Of a stretch of DNA of 64,000 bases, positions 56,217 through 64,000 are shown one piece after another. The position numbers and the translations under genes are program-made. The notes under the pieces are model-generated. The model was not told where the DNA came from, ran no database searches, and saw nothing but the letters and a program-made list of their open reading frames with translations. The stretch is from the NCBI RefSeq assembly GCF_023721795.1, contig NZ_JAMQYE010000002.1, positions 1-64,000 on the forward strand, written 5' to 3'. The first letter of the stretch is position 1. Every line of letters begins with the position of its first letter. This stretch comes from Zeimonas sediminis. Lineage in GTDB: Bacteria > Pseudomonadota > Gammaproteobacteria > Burkholderiales > Burkholderiaceae_E.

Positions 56217-57071
56217 ATGGGCGTGTCCGCACTGGTCGTCGATGACCACCCCCTGATCCGCGACGCGGTCCGGATGACGCTCGAGTCCCTGGGCCCCGGC
56301 GACCGGATCGACATGGCGGATTCGTTCGCCGAGGCCCGGCGAATGCTCGAGTCCGGCGGCGAGTGGGACTTCGCGCTGCTCGACCTGAGCCTGCCGGATT
56401 GCGAGGGTTTCGAGGGCCTTTCCGCCTTTCGCGAGTTGCGTCCCACCCTGCCGACGATCGTGCTGTCGGGCCGCACCGATCGGGAGACCATCCTGCGCTG
56501 CATCGATCTCGGCGCGGCCGGCTACATCCCGAAGACGAGCCAGTCCGACGTCATCTCCGACGCCCTGCGGCTGGTCGCTTCGGGACACGTCTACCTGCCC
56601 CGGGAGGCGCTCGACCGCAGCCCACCGCTGCCGGCGCGCGCCGGATCCTCGGCCGCCTGGCCGGCCCCGGTCGCCGGTGAACCGGGCGGGGCCGCCCTGG
56701 TATTCGCCGCGGGCGTCGGCGCGGCCCGGGTGCCCGCGGCTGCCGGATCGCCGGGCGGCGGCGAGCCGGGCTGGCCCGCCGGCACGCGCGCGGCCGCCCC
56801 GCCCCGTCCGGCGGAGGCCGTGGCGCAAGCCTCGGCGCCGGTCGATCCGCGCAAGCTGGGTCTCACCGAGCGGCAGTGCGACGTCCTGCGGCTGATCCTG
56901 CGCGGCCTGCCGAACAAGCTGATCTGCCGGCAACTCGATCTCGCCGAGGGCACGGTCAAGGTTCACGTCAGCGCGGTGCTTCGCGCGCTGGGCGTGCGCA
57001 ACCGCACCCAGGCGGTGATCGCCGCCAGCCGGATGGGCCTGCGGCTCAACCGCGACCAGCCCGGCGACTGA
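56217..57071 (+). CDS. NarL/FixJ-family response regulator (orphan)
   Basis: A 284-residue regulator. The receiver (about 3-120) has VVDDHPLIRD and phospho-acceptor Asp in LLDLSLPDCEG. A C-terminal LuxR-type HTH (about 215-275) has GLTERQCDVLRLILRG and VKVHVSAVLRALGVRNRTQAV. The linker of about 90 residues, Ala/Gly/Pro-rich, is much longer than usual. GGGAGG precedes the ATG at good spacing. There is no kinase next to it; the partner could be one of the hybrid kinases elsewhere (inferred). Confidence 0.9.
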   Translation: MGVSALVVDDHPLIRDAVRMTLESLGPGDRIDMADSFAEARRMLESGGEWDFALLDLSLPDCEGFEGLSAFRELRPTLPTIVLSGRTDRETILRCIDLGAAGYIPKTSQSDVISDALRLVASGHVYLPREALDRSPPLPARAGSSAAWPAPVAGEPGGAALVFAAGVGAARVPAAAGSPGGGEPGWPAGTRAAAPPRPAEAVAQASAPVDPRKLGLTERQCDVLRLILRGLPNKLICRQLDLAEGTVKVHVSAVLRALGVRNRTQAVIAASRMGLRLNRDQPGD

Positions 57072-57119
57072 GCGCCTGTCCGGCGTGCCCGCGCCGGCGC
57101 GCCTCTCGACTTCCGCCGC

Positions 57120-57177
57120 TTGACCTTCCCATAATGGGAAGCTTGAAACTCTTGTCGAATCTTCCCCGGCGGGGAAG
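57120..57177 (+). promoter_or_regulatory. MerR/CueR-type promoter with two similar palindromes
   Basis: A -35 TTGACC (57120-57125) is followed after 19 bp by GAAACT (57145-57150), the long spacer used by MerR-family activators. The spacer contains CTTCCCATAATGGGAAG (57125-57141), a perfect dyad of the copper-operator type. A second dyad, CTTCCCCGGCGGGGAAG (57161-57177), has the same CTTCCC-N5-GGGAAG plan, centred 36 bp downstream near or just past the start point. The copper chaperone ATG follows at 57225. Confidence 0.68.
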
Positions 57178-57224
57178 ACAACACGGATCGCCGACCCCGG
57201 CGATCGGTAACGAGGGAGCCAGAG

Positions 57225-57422
57225 ATGAACCAGGTATTCGAAGTGAAAGGCATGAGCTGCGGCCATTGCGCGCGCGCGGTGACCGGCGCGATCCAGGAGA
57301 TCGACCCGTCGGCGAAGGTCGAGGTGGATCTCGCGGCCGGCTCGGTCGAGGTGCAGAGCGCGCGGCCAAGGGTCGAGCTGGCCGAAGCGATCCGTGAAGC
57401 CGGCTACGAAGTCGCGGCCTGA
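57225..57422 (+). CDS. copZ: Copper chaperone (CopZ-like, HMA domain)
   Basis: A 65-residue single heavy-metal-associated domain with the copper-binding loop GMSCGHC (about 9-15) and the ferredoxin-like fold ending AGYEVAA. It likely carries Cu(I) in the cytosol. GAGGGAG precedes the ATG. The dyad promoter upstream and a CueR-like gene downstream support copper control. No copper ATPase is adjacent. Confidence 0.9.
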   Translation: MNQVFEVKGMSCGHCARAVTGAIQEIDPSAKVEVDLAAGSVEVQSARPRVELAEAIREAGYEVAA

Positions 57423-57522
57423 GGCGGCGGGGCGGTCGCGGCCCGAGGCCCCTGGGAAGTCGCAGCCCGCGGCCGCGCGCGCCGCGGCCGCAAGCCCGCC
57501 GCGCGCCGTCGATGCAGGCCCG

Positions 57523-57912
57523 ATGAACATCGGCCAGGCGTCGCAGGCCACCGGCGTCAGCGCGAAGATGATCCGCCACTACGAGGAGATCGGGCTGCTG
57601 CCCGCCGCGCAGCGAAGCTTTTCCGGCTACCGGCAGTACGTGGCAGCGGACCTTCACACGCTGCGATTCGTCAGGCAGGCCCGCCAGCTCGGCTTCGGCA
57701 TTGCGCAGATCGCCGTACTGCTCGACCTGTGGCGCGACCGCGGCAGGCCCAGCGGCGAGGTCAAGGCGCTCGCCGAATCGCACATCCGCGAACTCGATGC
57801 GCGCATCGCCGAACTGCGCAGCATGCGCGCCACGCTGGCCTCGCTCGCCGAGGCCTGCCACGGCGACCACCGGCCCGACTGCCCGATCCTCGACGGCCTG
57901 GCCGGCGAGTGA
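57523..57912 (+). CDS. cueR: MerR-family copper regulator, CueR-like
   Basis: A 129-residue MerR regulator. HTH MNIGQASQATGVSAKMIRHY; dimer helix; metal loop CHGDHRPDCPI with Cys-x7-Cys, the Cu(I) ligands of CueR. ATG 57523 matches the family start; an in-frame GTG at 57394 inside the copZ end would add about 43 non-conserved residues. It probably controls the dyad promoter upstream of copZ. Confidence 0.88.
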   Translation: MNIGQASQATGVSAKMIRHYEEIGLLPAAQRSFSGYRQYVAADLHTLRFVRQARQLGFGIAQIAVLLDLWRDRGRPSGEVKALAESHIRELDARIAELRSMRATLASLAEACHGDHRPDCPILDGLAGE

Positions 57913-57981
57913 TCCGCAGCCTGCAAGTTGTCATCGCCCGCCGGGACAATTCTCTCCGGACCCCAGGAGAAGGAGCAGAAA

Positions 57982-58752
57982 ATGACGGACAGGACGCACG
58001 ATACGAAGGAGTTTGCCGGCAAGGTCGCGATCGTCACCGGCGCGGCGTCGGGCATCGGGGCCGCGGTGGCCGAGCTGCTGGCCGCCGGCGGCGCATCGGT
58101 GCTGGTGGCCGACCACGACGCCGAGGGCGCCAATGCGGTCGCCGAGCGCATCGCGAAGACCGGCGGCGCAGCGCTCGCCCACCGGGTCGACGTCTCGGAT
58201 CCGACCGCGGTGAAGGCCATGGTCGACGCCGCGGTCGAGCGCTTCGGCGGGCTGCACCTGGCGGTGAACAATGCCGGCATCGGGGGCGCGCTCGCGCCGC
58301 TCGCCGACCAGCCGCTCGACGCCTGGCACAGGGTGATCGCGGTCAACCTGAACAGCGTCTTCTACTCGATGAGGTACGAGATCCCGGCGATGCTGGCCGC
58401 GGGCGGCGGCGCGATCGTGAACATGGCCTCCATCCTCGGCTCGGTCGGCACGCCCAACAGCTCCGCCTACGTGGCCGCCAAGCACGGCGTCGTGGGCATG
58501 ACCAAGAGCGCTGCCGCCGAGTACGCGAAGCAGGGCATCCGGATCAACTCGGTCGGCCCGGCCTACATCGACACCCCGTTGCTGAACGTGCTGGACGCGG
58601 CCACCAAGGAATACCTGGTCGGGCTGCATCCGGTGGGCCGCCTGGGGCGTGCGAAGGAGGTCGCCGAACTGACCGCATTCCTGCTCTCGGATCGGGCGAG
58701 CTTCATCACCGGCAGCTACCACCTGGTCGACGGCGGCTACACCGCGCTCTGA
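57982..58752 (+). CDS. Short-chain dehydrogenase/reductase
   Basis: A 256-residue classical SDR. Cofactor motif TGAASGIG (about 19-26), NNAGIGG, active-site Ser in MASILGS, and YVAAK with the catalytic Tyr and Lys; C-terminal DGGYTAL. An acidic residue after the second strand (ADHD) favours NAD. The ribosome site GGAGAAGGAG precedes the ATG. Substrate unknown; it precedes a transporter and a ketopentenoate-type hydratase, so a catabolic role is possible. Confidence 0.9.
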   Translation: MTDRTHDTKEFAGKVAIVTGAASGIGAAVAELLAAGGASVLVADHDAEGANAVAERIAKTGGAALAHRVDVSDPTAVKAMVDAAVERFGGLHLAVNNAGIGGALAPLADQPLDAWHRVIAVNLNSVFYSMRYEIPAMLAAGGGAIVNMASILGSVGTPNSSAYVAAKHGVVGMTKSAAAEYAKQGIRINSVGPAYIDTPLLNVLDAATKEYLVGLHPVGRLGRAKEVAELTAFLLSDRASFITGSYHLVDGGYTAL

Positions 58753-58796
58753 ACCGATCGGAACGCATCGACGCCGTCCCGGCGCCTTGCGCGGCC

Positions 58797-58802
58797 TAGA
58801 AT
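58797..58802 (+). promoter_or_regulatory. -10 element placing an EamA gene as leaderless
   Basis: TAGAAT ends 6 bases before the ATG at 58809. No Shine-Dalgarno precedes that ATG. The predicted start coincides with the A of ATG. No good -35 is seen. Confidence 0.42.
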
Positions 58803-58808
58803 GCCGCG

Positions 58809-59738
58809 ATGAGGATCGTTCCCGTCGTGCTGGCGTTGCTGTGGGGCCTGAACTGGCCCGCGGTCCGTATCGCGCTGAGCGCCCTGCCGCCCTGGACGCT
58901 GCGCGGCGCCGGCCTGGCCTGCGGAGCGATCCTGCTGCTCGCGATCGCGAAGGCCCTCGGGCGCTCGCTGCGCGCGGCACCGGGCATGGCGCCGCGGATC
59001 GCGATCGCGGGCGTGCTGAACATCGCGGTATTCAACGTGGCCACCGCGTTCGCGCAGCTGAACACCAGCACCTCGCGCGCCGCGGTCCTCACCTTCACGA
59101 TGCCGATCTGGACCGCGCTGTTCGCCTGGCTGCTGCTCGGCGAGCGGATCGACCGGCGCAAGGCGATCGCGCTGGCCTGCGGCAGCGCCGGTATCGCGCT
59201 GCTCGCCTGGCCGGTGTTCGCCGCCGGCGGCTCGGCGCGCGGCCTCGTCTACCCGCTGGTCGCCGCGCTCGGCTGGGCTGCGGGCACCGTCTACCTGAAG
59301 TTCAGGCCGATCGCCGGCGACCGCATCGTCGCGACCGGCTGGCAGCTCGCGGTCGGCGCCGCCTGCGCCGGCATCGGCCTGCTGGCCAGCGGCGAAACGC
59401 CCAGGCTCGCGCGCTTCGACGCGCAGGTGGCGGGCGCGCTGGCCTTTCACGTGCTGCTCGCCACCGCGCTCGCCTACCTGCTCTGGTTCCGGATGCTCGA
59501 GCGCACCAGCGCGTCGACCTCGGCGCTGACCACGCTGATGATCCCGGTGGTCGGCGTGCTCGGTGCGATGATGCTGGTCGGCGACCGGCCCGGCGCGCTC
59601 GATCTCGCCGGCTTCGCCGCGGTGCTGGCGGCGGCTGCGCTGATCCTGCTGCCGGCGCGCGCGCCGGCGAAGCTCGCCGCGCCGACGGCCGGCGCCGCGG
59701 CGCAGGCGCAGGCGCAAACGAAAGGAGCGACACGATGA
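58809..59738 (+). CDS. EamA/DMT-family transporter
   Basis: A 309-residue membrane protein of ten helices in two EamA repeats (about 1-135 and 145-285), with GLNWPAVRIAL in the first and an Ala/Gln-rich cytosolic tail. Such proteins export amino acids, nucleotides or other metabolites; substrate unknown. Its stop overlaps the hydratase start as ATGA. Confidence 0.87.
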   Translation: MRIVPVVLALLWGLNWPAVRIALSALPPWTLRGAGLACGAILLLAIAKALGRSLRAAPGMAPRIAIAGVLNIAVFNVATAFAQLNTSTSRAAVLTFTMPIWTALFAWLLLGERIDRRKAIALACGSAGIALLAWPVFAAGGSARGLVYPLVAALGWAAGTVYLKFRPIAGDRIVATGWQLAVGAACAGIGLLASGETPRLARFDAQVAGALAFHVLLATALAYLLWFRMLERTSASTSALTTLMIPVVGVLGAMMLVGDRPGALDLAGFAAVLAAAALILLPARAPAKLAAPTAGAAAQAQAQTKGATR

Positions 59739-60523
59739 TCGACGACGACGCCGCGAAGCAGGCCGCCGGCCTGCTCTGGAAGGCCTGGCGCACCGCGGGC
59801 ACCCTGGCTGCGCTGCCCGAGGCCTGCCGTCCCGACAGCCGCGCCGACGGCTACCGGATCCAGTCCGAACTGCTCGCGCTGGCGGGCCGCGGCTGGGGCT
59901 GGAAAATCGCCGCCACCAGCGTCGCCGGCCAGCAGCACATCGGGGTCGACGGCCCGCTGGGCGGGCGCATCTTCGCCGACCGGATCCACGCGCCCGGCGA
60001 CACGGTCTCTCTGGCCGGCAACCGGATGCGGGTCGCCGAAGTCGAGTTCGCCTTCCGGATCGGCCGCACGCTGGAACCTCGCGATGCCCCCTGGCGCAGC
60101 GGCGAGCTGCTCGAAGCGGTCGACGCGCTGCTGCCGTCGATCGAGATCCCCGACTCGCGCTTCGAGCCCTTCGAGCGCGCCGGCGCCCCGCAGCTGATCG
60201 CCGACAACGCCTGCGCCTGGCGCTTCGTGCCGGGCAAGCCCGCGCCGGAGAGCTGGCGCGACGCCGACCTCGCCGCCTGGCAGGTCCGGGCGGCGGTCGG
60301 CGGCCGCTACACCCGCGATGGGATAGGCAGCAACGTGCTCGGCGATCCGCGTCTGGCGCTCGCCTGGCTGGTCGACGAGCTGTCGGCGCAGGGCATCCCG
60401 CTGGAGGCCGGGCAGGTGGTCACGACCGGCACCTGCCTGCCGCCGCTCGAGATCCAGCCCGGCGACCACCTGGTGGCCGACTTCGGCGCGCTCGGCACCG
60501 TCGACGTGCGCTTCGCCGAATGA
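59735..60523 (+). CDS. 2-keto-4-pentenoate hydratase family protein
   Basis: A 262-residue protein of the fumarylacetoacetate-hydrolase-like hydratase family (MhpD type). GWKIAATSVAGQQHIGVDGP, VEVEFAFRIGR-type metal segment (AEVEFAFRIGR), and IEIPDSRF give the metal-binding Glu/Asp set. The family hydrates 2-hydroxypenta-2,4-dienoate in meta-cleavage aromatic pathways, but no ring dioxygenase is nearby, so the substrate may differ. Start overlaps the transporter stop; GGAG precedes it. Confidence 0.87.
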   Translation: MIDDDAAKQAAGLLWKAWRTAGTLAALPEACRPDSRADGYRIQSELLALAGRGWGWKIAATSVAGQQHIGVDGPLGGRIFADRIHAPGDTVSLAGNRMRVAEVEFAFRIGRTLEPRDAPWRSGELLEAVDALLPSIEIPDSRFEPFERAGAPQLIADNACAWRFVPGKPAPESWRDADLAAWQVRAAVGGRYTRDGIGSNVLGDPRLALAWLVDELSAQGIPLEAGQVVTTGTCLPPLEIQPGDHLVADFGALGTVDVRFAE

Positions 60524-60608
60524 TGCACAACCGGTCGGCAGCGTCGCAGGAAAGCCGTGCTCTGCGCGAACGGAGCGAGGCCGTGATCGGCGCGTCCGGG
60601 GCGCGATC

Positions 60609-61544
60609 GTGAGCGGCACGGCCTCGCCGACGCCCGGCGCCGTCGCCGCGGGCTCGCTCGCGTCGGGCACGCTCGCCTATTTCGCGACCAGCGTCTGCTG
60701 GGGCGCGAACATCCCGCTCACCGCGATCCTGTTCCGCAGCTTCGATCCGTTCTTCCTGGGCTTCCTGCGCGCCAGCGTGGCCTCGGTGGTGCTGGCGATC
60801 GCCGTGGTGCTGATGCTCGGCTGGCGCAGGCTGGCGCTGCCGATCGGCCTCGGCAGGCTGGCCGCGATGTCGGCAGCGATGGCGGGCTTCTTCATCCTGT
60901 ACAACCTCGGCCTTCGCTACACGAACACGATCACCGCCGCCGCGATCATGGCCGGCGCGCCGGTCTACGGCGCAGTCACGATGCGGCTGCTCACCGGCTC
61001 GCCGCTCGAGCGCGGCTTCGTGCCGGCGGTGGCGCTCACGCTGGTCGGCGGCGCGATCGCGGTGTGGAGCCGGGCGGACGGCGGCGCGATGCGGCTGCAG
61101 GGCGGCGAGCTGCTGATCGTGCTGGCCTTCGGCTGCTGGACCGCCTACTCCCTTTACGCGCAGCGCTGGTTCGGCCCCGAGGTGCCGCAGCTGCGGCGCA
61201 CCTGGAGCGCCACGCTGGGCGCGGCCTTCTGGCTGTTGCCCTGCTGGGCGCTGATCCACGCCGTCGGCATCGCGCCGCCGCCCAACCTCTCCCCGGACGC
61301 CGAGGCGCTGCTGTGGCTCGGCGTGACCGGCACCTTCTCGACCGCGCTCGGCGGCCTGCTGTGGAACGTCGGCGTGTCGCGGGTCGGGCTGGCGGCCGGG
61401 GTGCTCTGGCAGAACACGGTGCCGGTCTTCGGCGTGCTGATCTCGATGATGTTCGGCTTCGTGCCGACCGCCGGCCAGGTGCTCGGCGGCGCGCTGGTGC
61501 TCGCCGGCGTGCTGGTCATGCAGTGGCACCGCCTGAAGCGCTGA
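60609..61544 (+). CDS. EamA/DMT-family transporter (second)
   Basis: A 311-residue membrane protein of about ten helices with SVCWGANIPLTAILF in the first repeat and QNTVPVFGVLISMMFGF in the second. It starts with GTG at 60609. It is not close in sequence to the EamA gene at 58809 by eye. Substrate unknown. Confidence 0.86.
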   Translation: MSGTASPTPGAVAAGSLASGTLAYFATSVCWGANIPLTAILFRSFDPFFLGFLRASVASVVLAIAVVLMLGWRRLALPIGLGRLAAMSAAMAGFFILYNLGLRYTNTITAAAIMAGAPVYGAVTMRLLTGSPLERGFVPAVALTLVGGAIAVWSRADGGAMRLQGGELLIVLAFGCWTAYSLYAQRWFGPEVPQLRRTWSATLGAAFWLLPCWALIHAVGIAPPPNLSPDAEALLWLGVTGTFSTALGGLLWNVGVSRVGLAAGVLWQNTVPVFGVLISMMFGFVPTAGQVLGGALVLAGVLVMQWHRLKR

Positions 61545-61721
61545 AACGCGGCCCCGTCCCGTAATTCCCCTGATCGGTGCGGCCGGCGTTTCCCGGCCCC
61601 GCATCCGGAGATTGACGCACCTCGCCGCTGCCCCGATCATCCGGCAGACCGCCCTCGCCGCGCACCCCGTGCAGCCGGTGCCAGGAAGGCGGGACAACGA
61701 CAACCACCGAGGAGGATTGCC

Positions 61722-62696
61722 ATGCAGTCGAGGAAGACACGTACGAGGAAGACACGTACCGCCGTCATCGCGGGCCTGGGCGCCAGCCTGGGCCTCGCCG
61801 CTTCGCTCGCCTTCGCGCAGCAGGCGAACTGGTTCCCGTCCAAGTGGGGCGCCAACGACGAGATCGGCGCGGCCAACTACATGACGCCCGAGCGCGTGGC
61901 CGCGGCCGCCAAGCTGGTCAAGACCGGCAAGGTCTATTCGCTGGGCATCGAGGTCACGCCCGACACGCCGGCCTTCCCGCCGCGCGGCTGCAAGCTGTAC
62001 ATCGTGCAGCCCGGCCAGCATGCCGGCGCCACGCTCGGCCCCACCAAGACCAGCTACAACGACGACATCCTGAACTGCTGGGTCGGCATCGGCAGCCAGC
62101 TCGACGGCCTGGGCCACATCGGCATCGACAACGTGTACTACAACGGCGTGCACGCGAAGGACTTCGTCGATTCGACCGGCCTGAAGAAGTACGGCATCGA
62201 GAAGATCCCGCCGATGGTCACCCGCGGCGTGCTGCTCGACATGGCCGCCTATTTCGGGGTCGACGTGGTCAAGGAAGGCACCCCCTTCAACAAGGCCGAG
62301 ATCGAGGGCGCCGCGAAGAAGCAGGGCGTCGAGATCCGCGAGGGCGACGTGGTGCTCTTCCACACCGGCTGGCTCAGCCTGATCGACAAGGACCCGAAGC
62401 GCTACGGCAGCGTCGAGCCCGGCCTCGGCAAGGAAGGCGCGCTGTACCTGACCGGCAAGGGCGTGGTCGCGATCGGCGCGGACACCTGGGGCCTGGAGGT
62501 GCTGCCCTTCGAGCAGGGCGTCGGCGTGTTCGAGGTGCACCAGATCCTTCTGACCAAGACCGGCACCTACATCCTCGAGAACATGAACACCGCGCCGCTG
62601 GCCAAGGACAAGGCCTACGAGTTCATGTTCGTGCTGGGCCACAACAAGTACAAGGGCGCGGTCCAGTCGATGATCAACCCGGTCGCGATCCGCTGA
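61722..62696 (+). CDS. Secreted cyclase-family (kynurenine formamidase-like) protein
   Basis: A 324-residue exported protein of the cyclase/KFA family. A signal peptide with strongly basic n-region (RKTRTRKTRT, from a 15-bp duplication at 61729-61758) and cleavage near AFA-QQ. The fold contains SQLDGLGHIG, the metal site that in the family is H-x-[DG]-T-H-x-D-x-x-x-H; here only the D-x-x-x-H part is clear, so activity is uncertain. RTG-like FHTGWLSL and GADTWGLE follow. GAGGAGG precedes the ATG. Confidence 0.84.
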   Translation: MQSRKTRTRKTRTAVIAGLGASLGLAASLAFAQQANWFPSKWGANDEIGAANYMTPERVAAAAKLVKTGKVYSLGIEVTPDTPAFPPRGCKLYIVQPGQHAGATLGPTKTSYNDDILNCWVGIGSQLDGLGHIGIDNVYYNGVHAKDFVDSTGLKKYGIEKIPPMVTRGVLLDMAAYFGVDVVKEGTPFNKAEIEGAAKKQGVEIREGDVVLFHTGWLSLIDKDPKRYGSVEPGLGKEGALYLTGKGVVAIGADTWGLEVLPFEQGVGVFEVHQILLTKTGTYILENMNTAPLAKDKAYEFMFVLGHNKYKGAVQSMINPVAIR

Positions 62697-62811
62697 CCGG
62701 CGCGCGCGGCGGCCGGCTCCGTCGGCTCGCCGCGGATCTTTCGCCCCGGCTGAACCGACGGCGCCGCTTCCGGTTTATGCTCGCGCCGTCGCCCCTTTCA
62801 GGAACCCCATC

Positions 62812-64000
62812 ATGATCGGACGTCTCGCTCGCTGGCTGCCCGCGCTGGCGCTGGCCCTGGCCGCCGGCACCGTTTCCGCCCAGAACCTGACGATCGGGCT
62901 GTCGACGCCGATCACCACGCTGGATCCCCACTTCCACAACCTGTCGCCGAACAACGCGATGGCGCGCCACGTCTTCGAGACCCTGGTGCGCACCGACGAG
63001 GCGCAGCGCAAGCTGCCGGGCCTGGCGGAGTCCTGGAAGGCGCTGTCCGACACCGAGTGGGAAATCAAGCTGCGCAAGGGCGTCAAGTGGCACGACGGCT
63101 CGGAGTTCACCGCCGACGACGTGATCGCCACCTTCAAGCGCGTGCCGGGCGTGCCCAACAGCCCGGCCTCGTTCGCGGTGTTCGTGCGGCAGATCACGTC
63201 GATCGACGCGCTCGACAAGCACACGCTGCGCCTGAAGACCGCCACCGCCCACCCGCTGCTGCCCAGCGACCTGAGCTCGGTGCTGATCCTGCCGAAGTCG
63301 GTGGCCGAGACCGCCAAGACCGAGGACTTCAACTCCGGCAAGGCGATGATCGGCACCGGGCCGTTCCGCTTCGCCGAGTACGTGGCCGGCGACCGCGTCG
63401 CCTTCACCCGCAACGATGCCTACTGGGGCAAGAAGCCGCACTGGGCGAAGGTGCAGTTCAAGATGATCACCAGCGCGCCGGCACGCGTGGCCGCGCTGCT
63501 GGCCGGCGACGTGCAGATGATCGAGAACGTGCCGACCGCCGACATCCCGAAGCTGAAGAAGGACGCCCGCGTCGCGCTGTCCTCGGCGGTGTCCAACCGG
63601 CTGATCTACCTGCACATGGACAGCGGACGCGAGACGAACTCGCCGTTCGTGACCACCGCCGACGGCAAGCCGATGGAGGCCAACCCGCTGCGCGATCCGC
63701 GCGTGCGCCGCGCGATCAGCAAGATGATCGACCGCGACGCGATCGCCTCGCGCATCATGGAGGGCCAGTCGGTGCCCGCCGGACAGCTGCTCGCCGAGCA
63801 GTTCTTCGGCACCAGCCAGAAGCTCAAGGCCGAAAAGTACGATCCTGCCGGCGCGAAGAAGCTGCTCGCCGAGGCCGGCTATCCGAACGGTTTCGGGCTG
63901 ACGCTGCATGCGCCGAACAACCGCTACATCAACGACGCCGCGATCGCCCAGGCGATCGCCCAGTTCCTGACCCGCAACGGCATCCAGACCAAGCTCGAGA
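62812..64000 (+). CDS. Peptide/nickel-type ABC transporter substrate-binding protein (partial)
   Basis: The first 396 codons of an SBP_bac_5 family protein; it runs off the window. Signal peptide about 1-23 (ends VSA-QN). Family signatures TLDPHFHN, LAESWKALSDTEWEIKLRKG-type and WHDGSEFTADDVIATFKR are present, and RVRRAISKMIDRD marks the second lobe. It binds a peptide or small solute in the periplasm. Permease genes presumably follow outside the window. AGGA precedes the ATG; a weak -10 TTATGC lies at 62775-62780. Confidence 0.9.
   Translation, partial: MIGRLARWLPALALALAAGTVSAQNLTIGLSTPITTLDPHFHNLSPNNAMARHVFETLVRTDEAQRKLPGLAESWKALSDTEWEIKLRKGVKWHDGSEFTADDVIATFKRVPGVPNSPASFAVFVRQITSIDALDKHTLRLKTATAHPLLPSDLSSVLILPKSVAETAKTEDFNSGKAMIGTGPFRFAEYVAGDRVAFTRNDAYWGKKPHWAKVQFKMITSAPARVAALLAGDVQMIENVPTADIPKLKKDARVALSSAVSNRLIYLHMDSGRETNSPFVTTADGKPMEANPLRDPRVRRAISKMIDRDAIASRIMEGQSVPAGQLLAEQFFGTSQKLKAEKYDPAGAKKLLAEAGYPNGFGLTLHAPNNRYINDAAIAQAIAQFLTRNGIQTKLE

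Overview
The window is very GC-rich, single-copy chromosomal DNA from a betaproteobacterium, most likely of the Burkholderiales. The evidence is gene order: rlmN-pilF-rodZ-ispG-hisS-yfgM-bamB-der-hfq-hflX-hflK-hflC-DUF2065-hisZ-purA is a classic betaproteobacterial housekeeping run, and surE-pcm-nlpD is also present. I see no insertion sequence, prophage, integrase, attachment site or CRISPR array.

Layout. Positions 1-132 hold the promoter, boxA and leader of an rRNA operon that runs leftward out of the window. Positions 208-5358 (minus) are a proteostasis operon: a membrane protease FtsH paralogue, a Lon-like AAA protease and a universal-stress-type protein. Divergent from it at 5557-16952 (mostly plus) is a stress and oxygen-type block: B12-dependent class II ribonucleotide reductase, two hybrid histidine kinases around an OmpR-type regulator, an FNR-family regulator (minus) that lacks the iron-sulfur cysteines, an MgtC/DUF4010 membrane protein, UspA with an FNR-like box at about -41.5, and a secreted nuclease. 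Positions 16986-20522 (minus) carry rlmB and RNase R, back to back with tRNA-Leu(CAG) on the plus strand.

Positions 20812-37503 (minus) are a run of 17 co-directional housekeeping genes from ndk down to a phosphoribosyltransferase next to purA. Many neighbours are joined by four-base start/stop overlaps, including an apparent CTGA overlap that would make hflX start on CTG. A lone yccA-type gene (an FtsH/HflKC partner in E. coli) follows on the plus strand. Positions 38594-43738 (minus) run surE-pcm-nlpD-exonuclease-rlmD; the rpoS gene expected after nlpD is not there.

Positions 43768-51042 (minus) encode a Pil/Chp-like chemosensory array: a two-receiver response regulator, CheW, a PilJ-like receptor, a large CheA hybrid, and a CBS-domain protein. 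The right end (51189-64000) holds methionine biosynthesis (metY), an alpha/beta hydrolase, YihY, DUF2069, dusA, an orphan LuxR-type regulator, a copper chaperone with a CueR regulator and two operator-like palindromes, and a small-molecule catabolic or transport cluster (SDR, two EamA transporters, a ketopentenoate-type hydratase, a secreted cyclase, and a peptide/solute-binding protein cut by the window end).

The main things to follow up are the cysteine-less FNR with its FNR-like uspA promoter and helically phased repeats, the CTG start of hflX, several apparently leaderless promoters (one of them a shared divergent promoter), the missing rpoS, and the duplicated palindromes upstream of the copper chaperone. 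No stretch longer than 300 bases lacks a gene.
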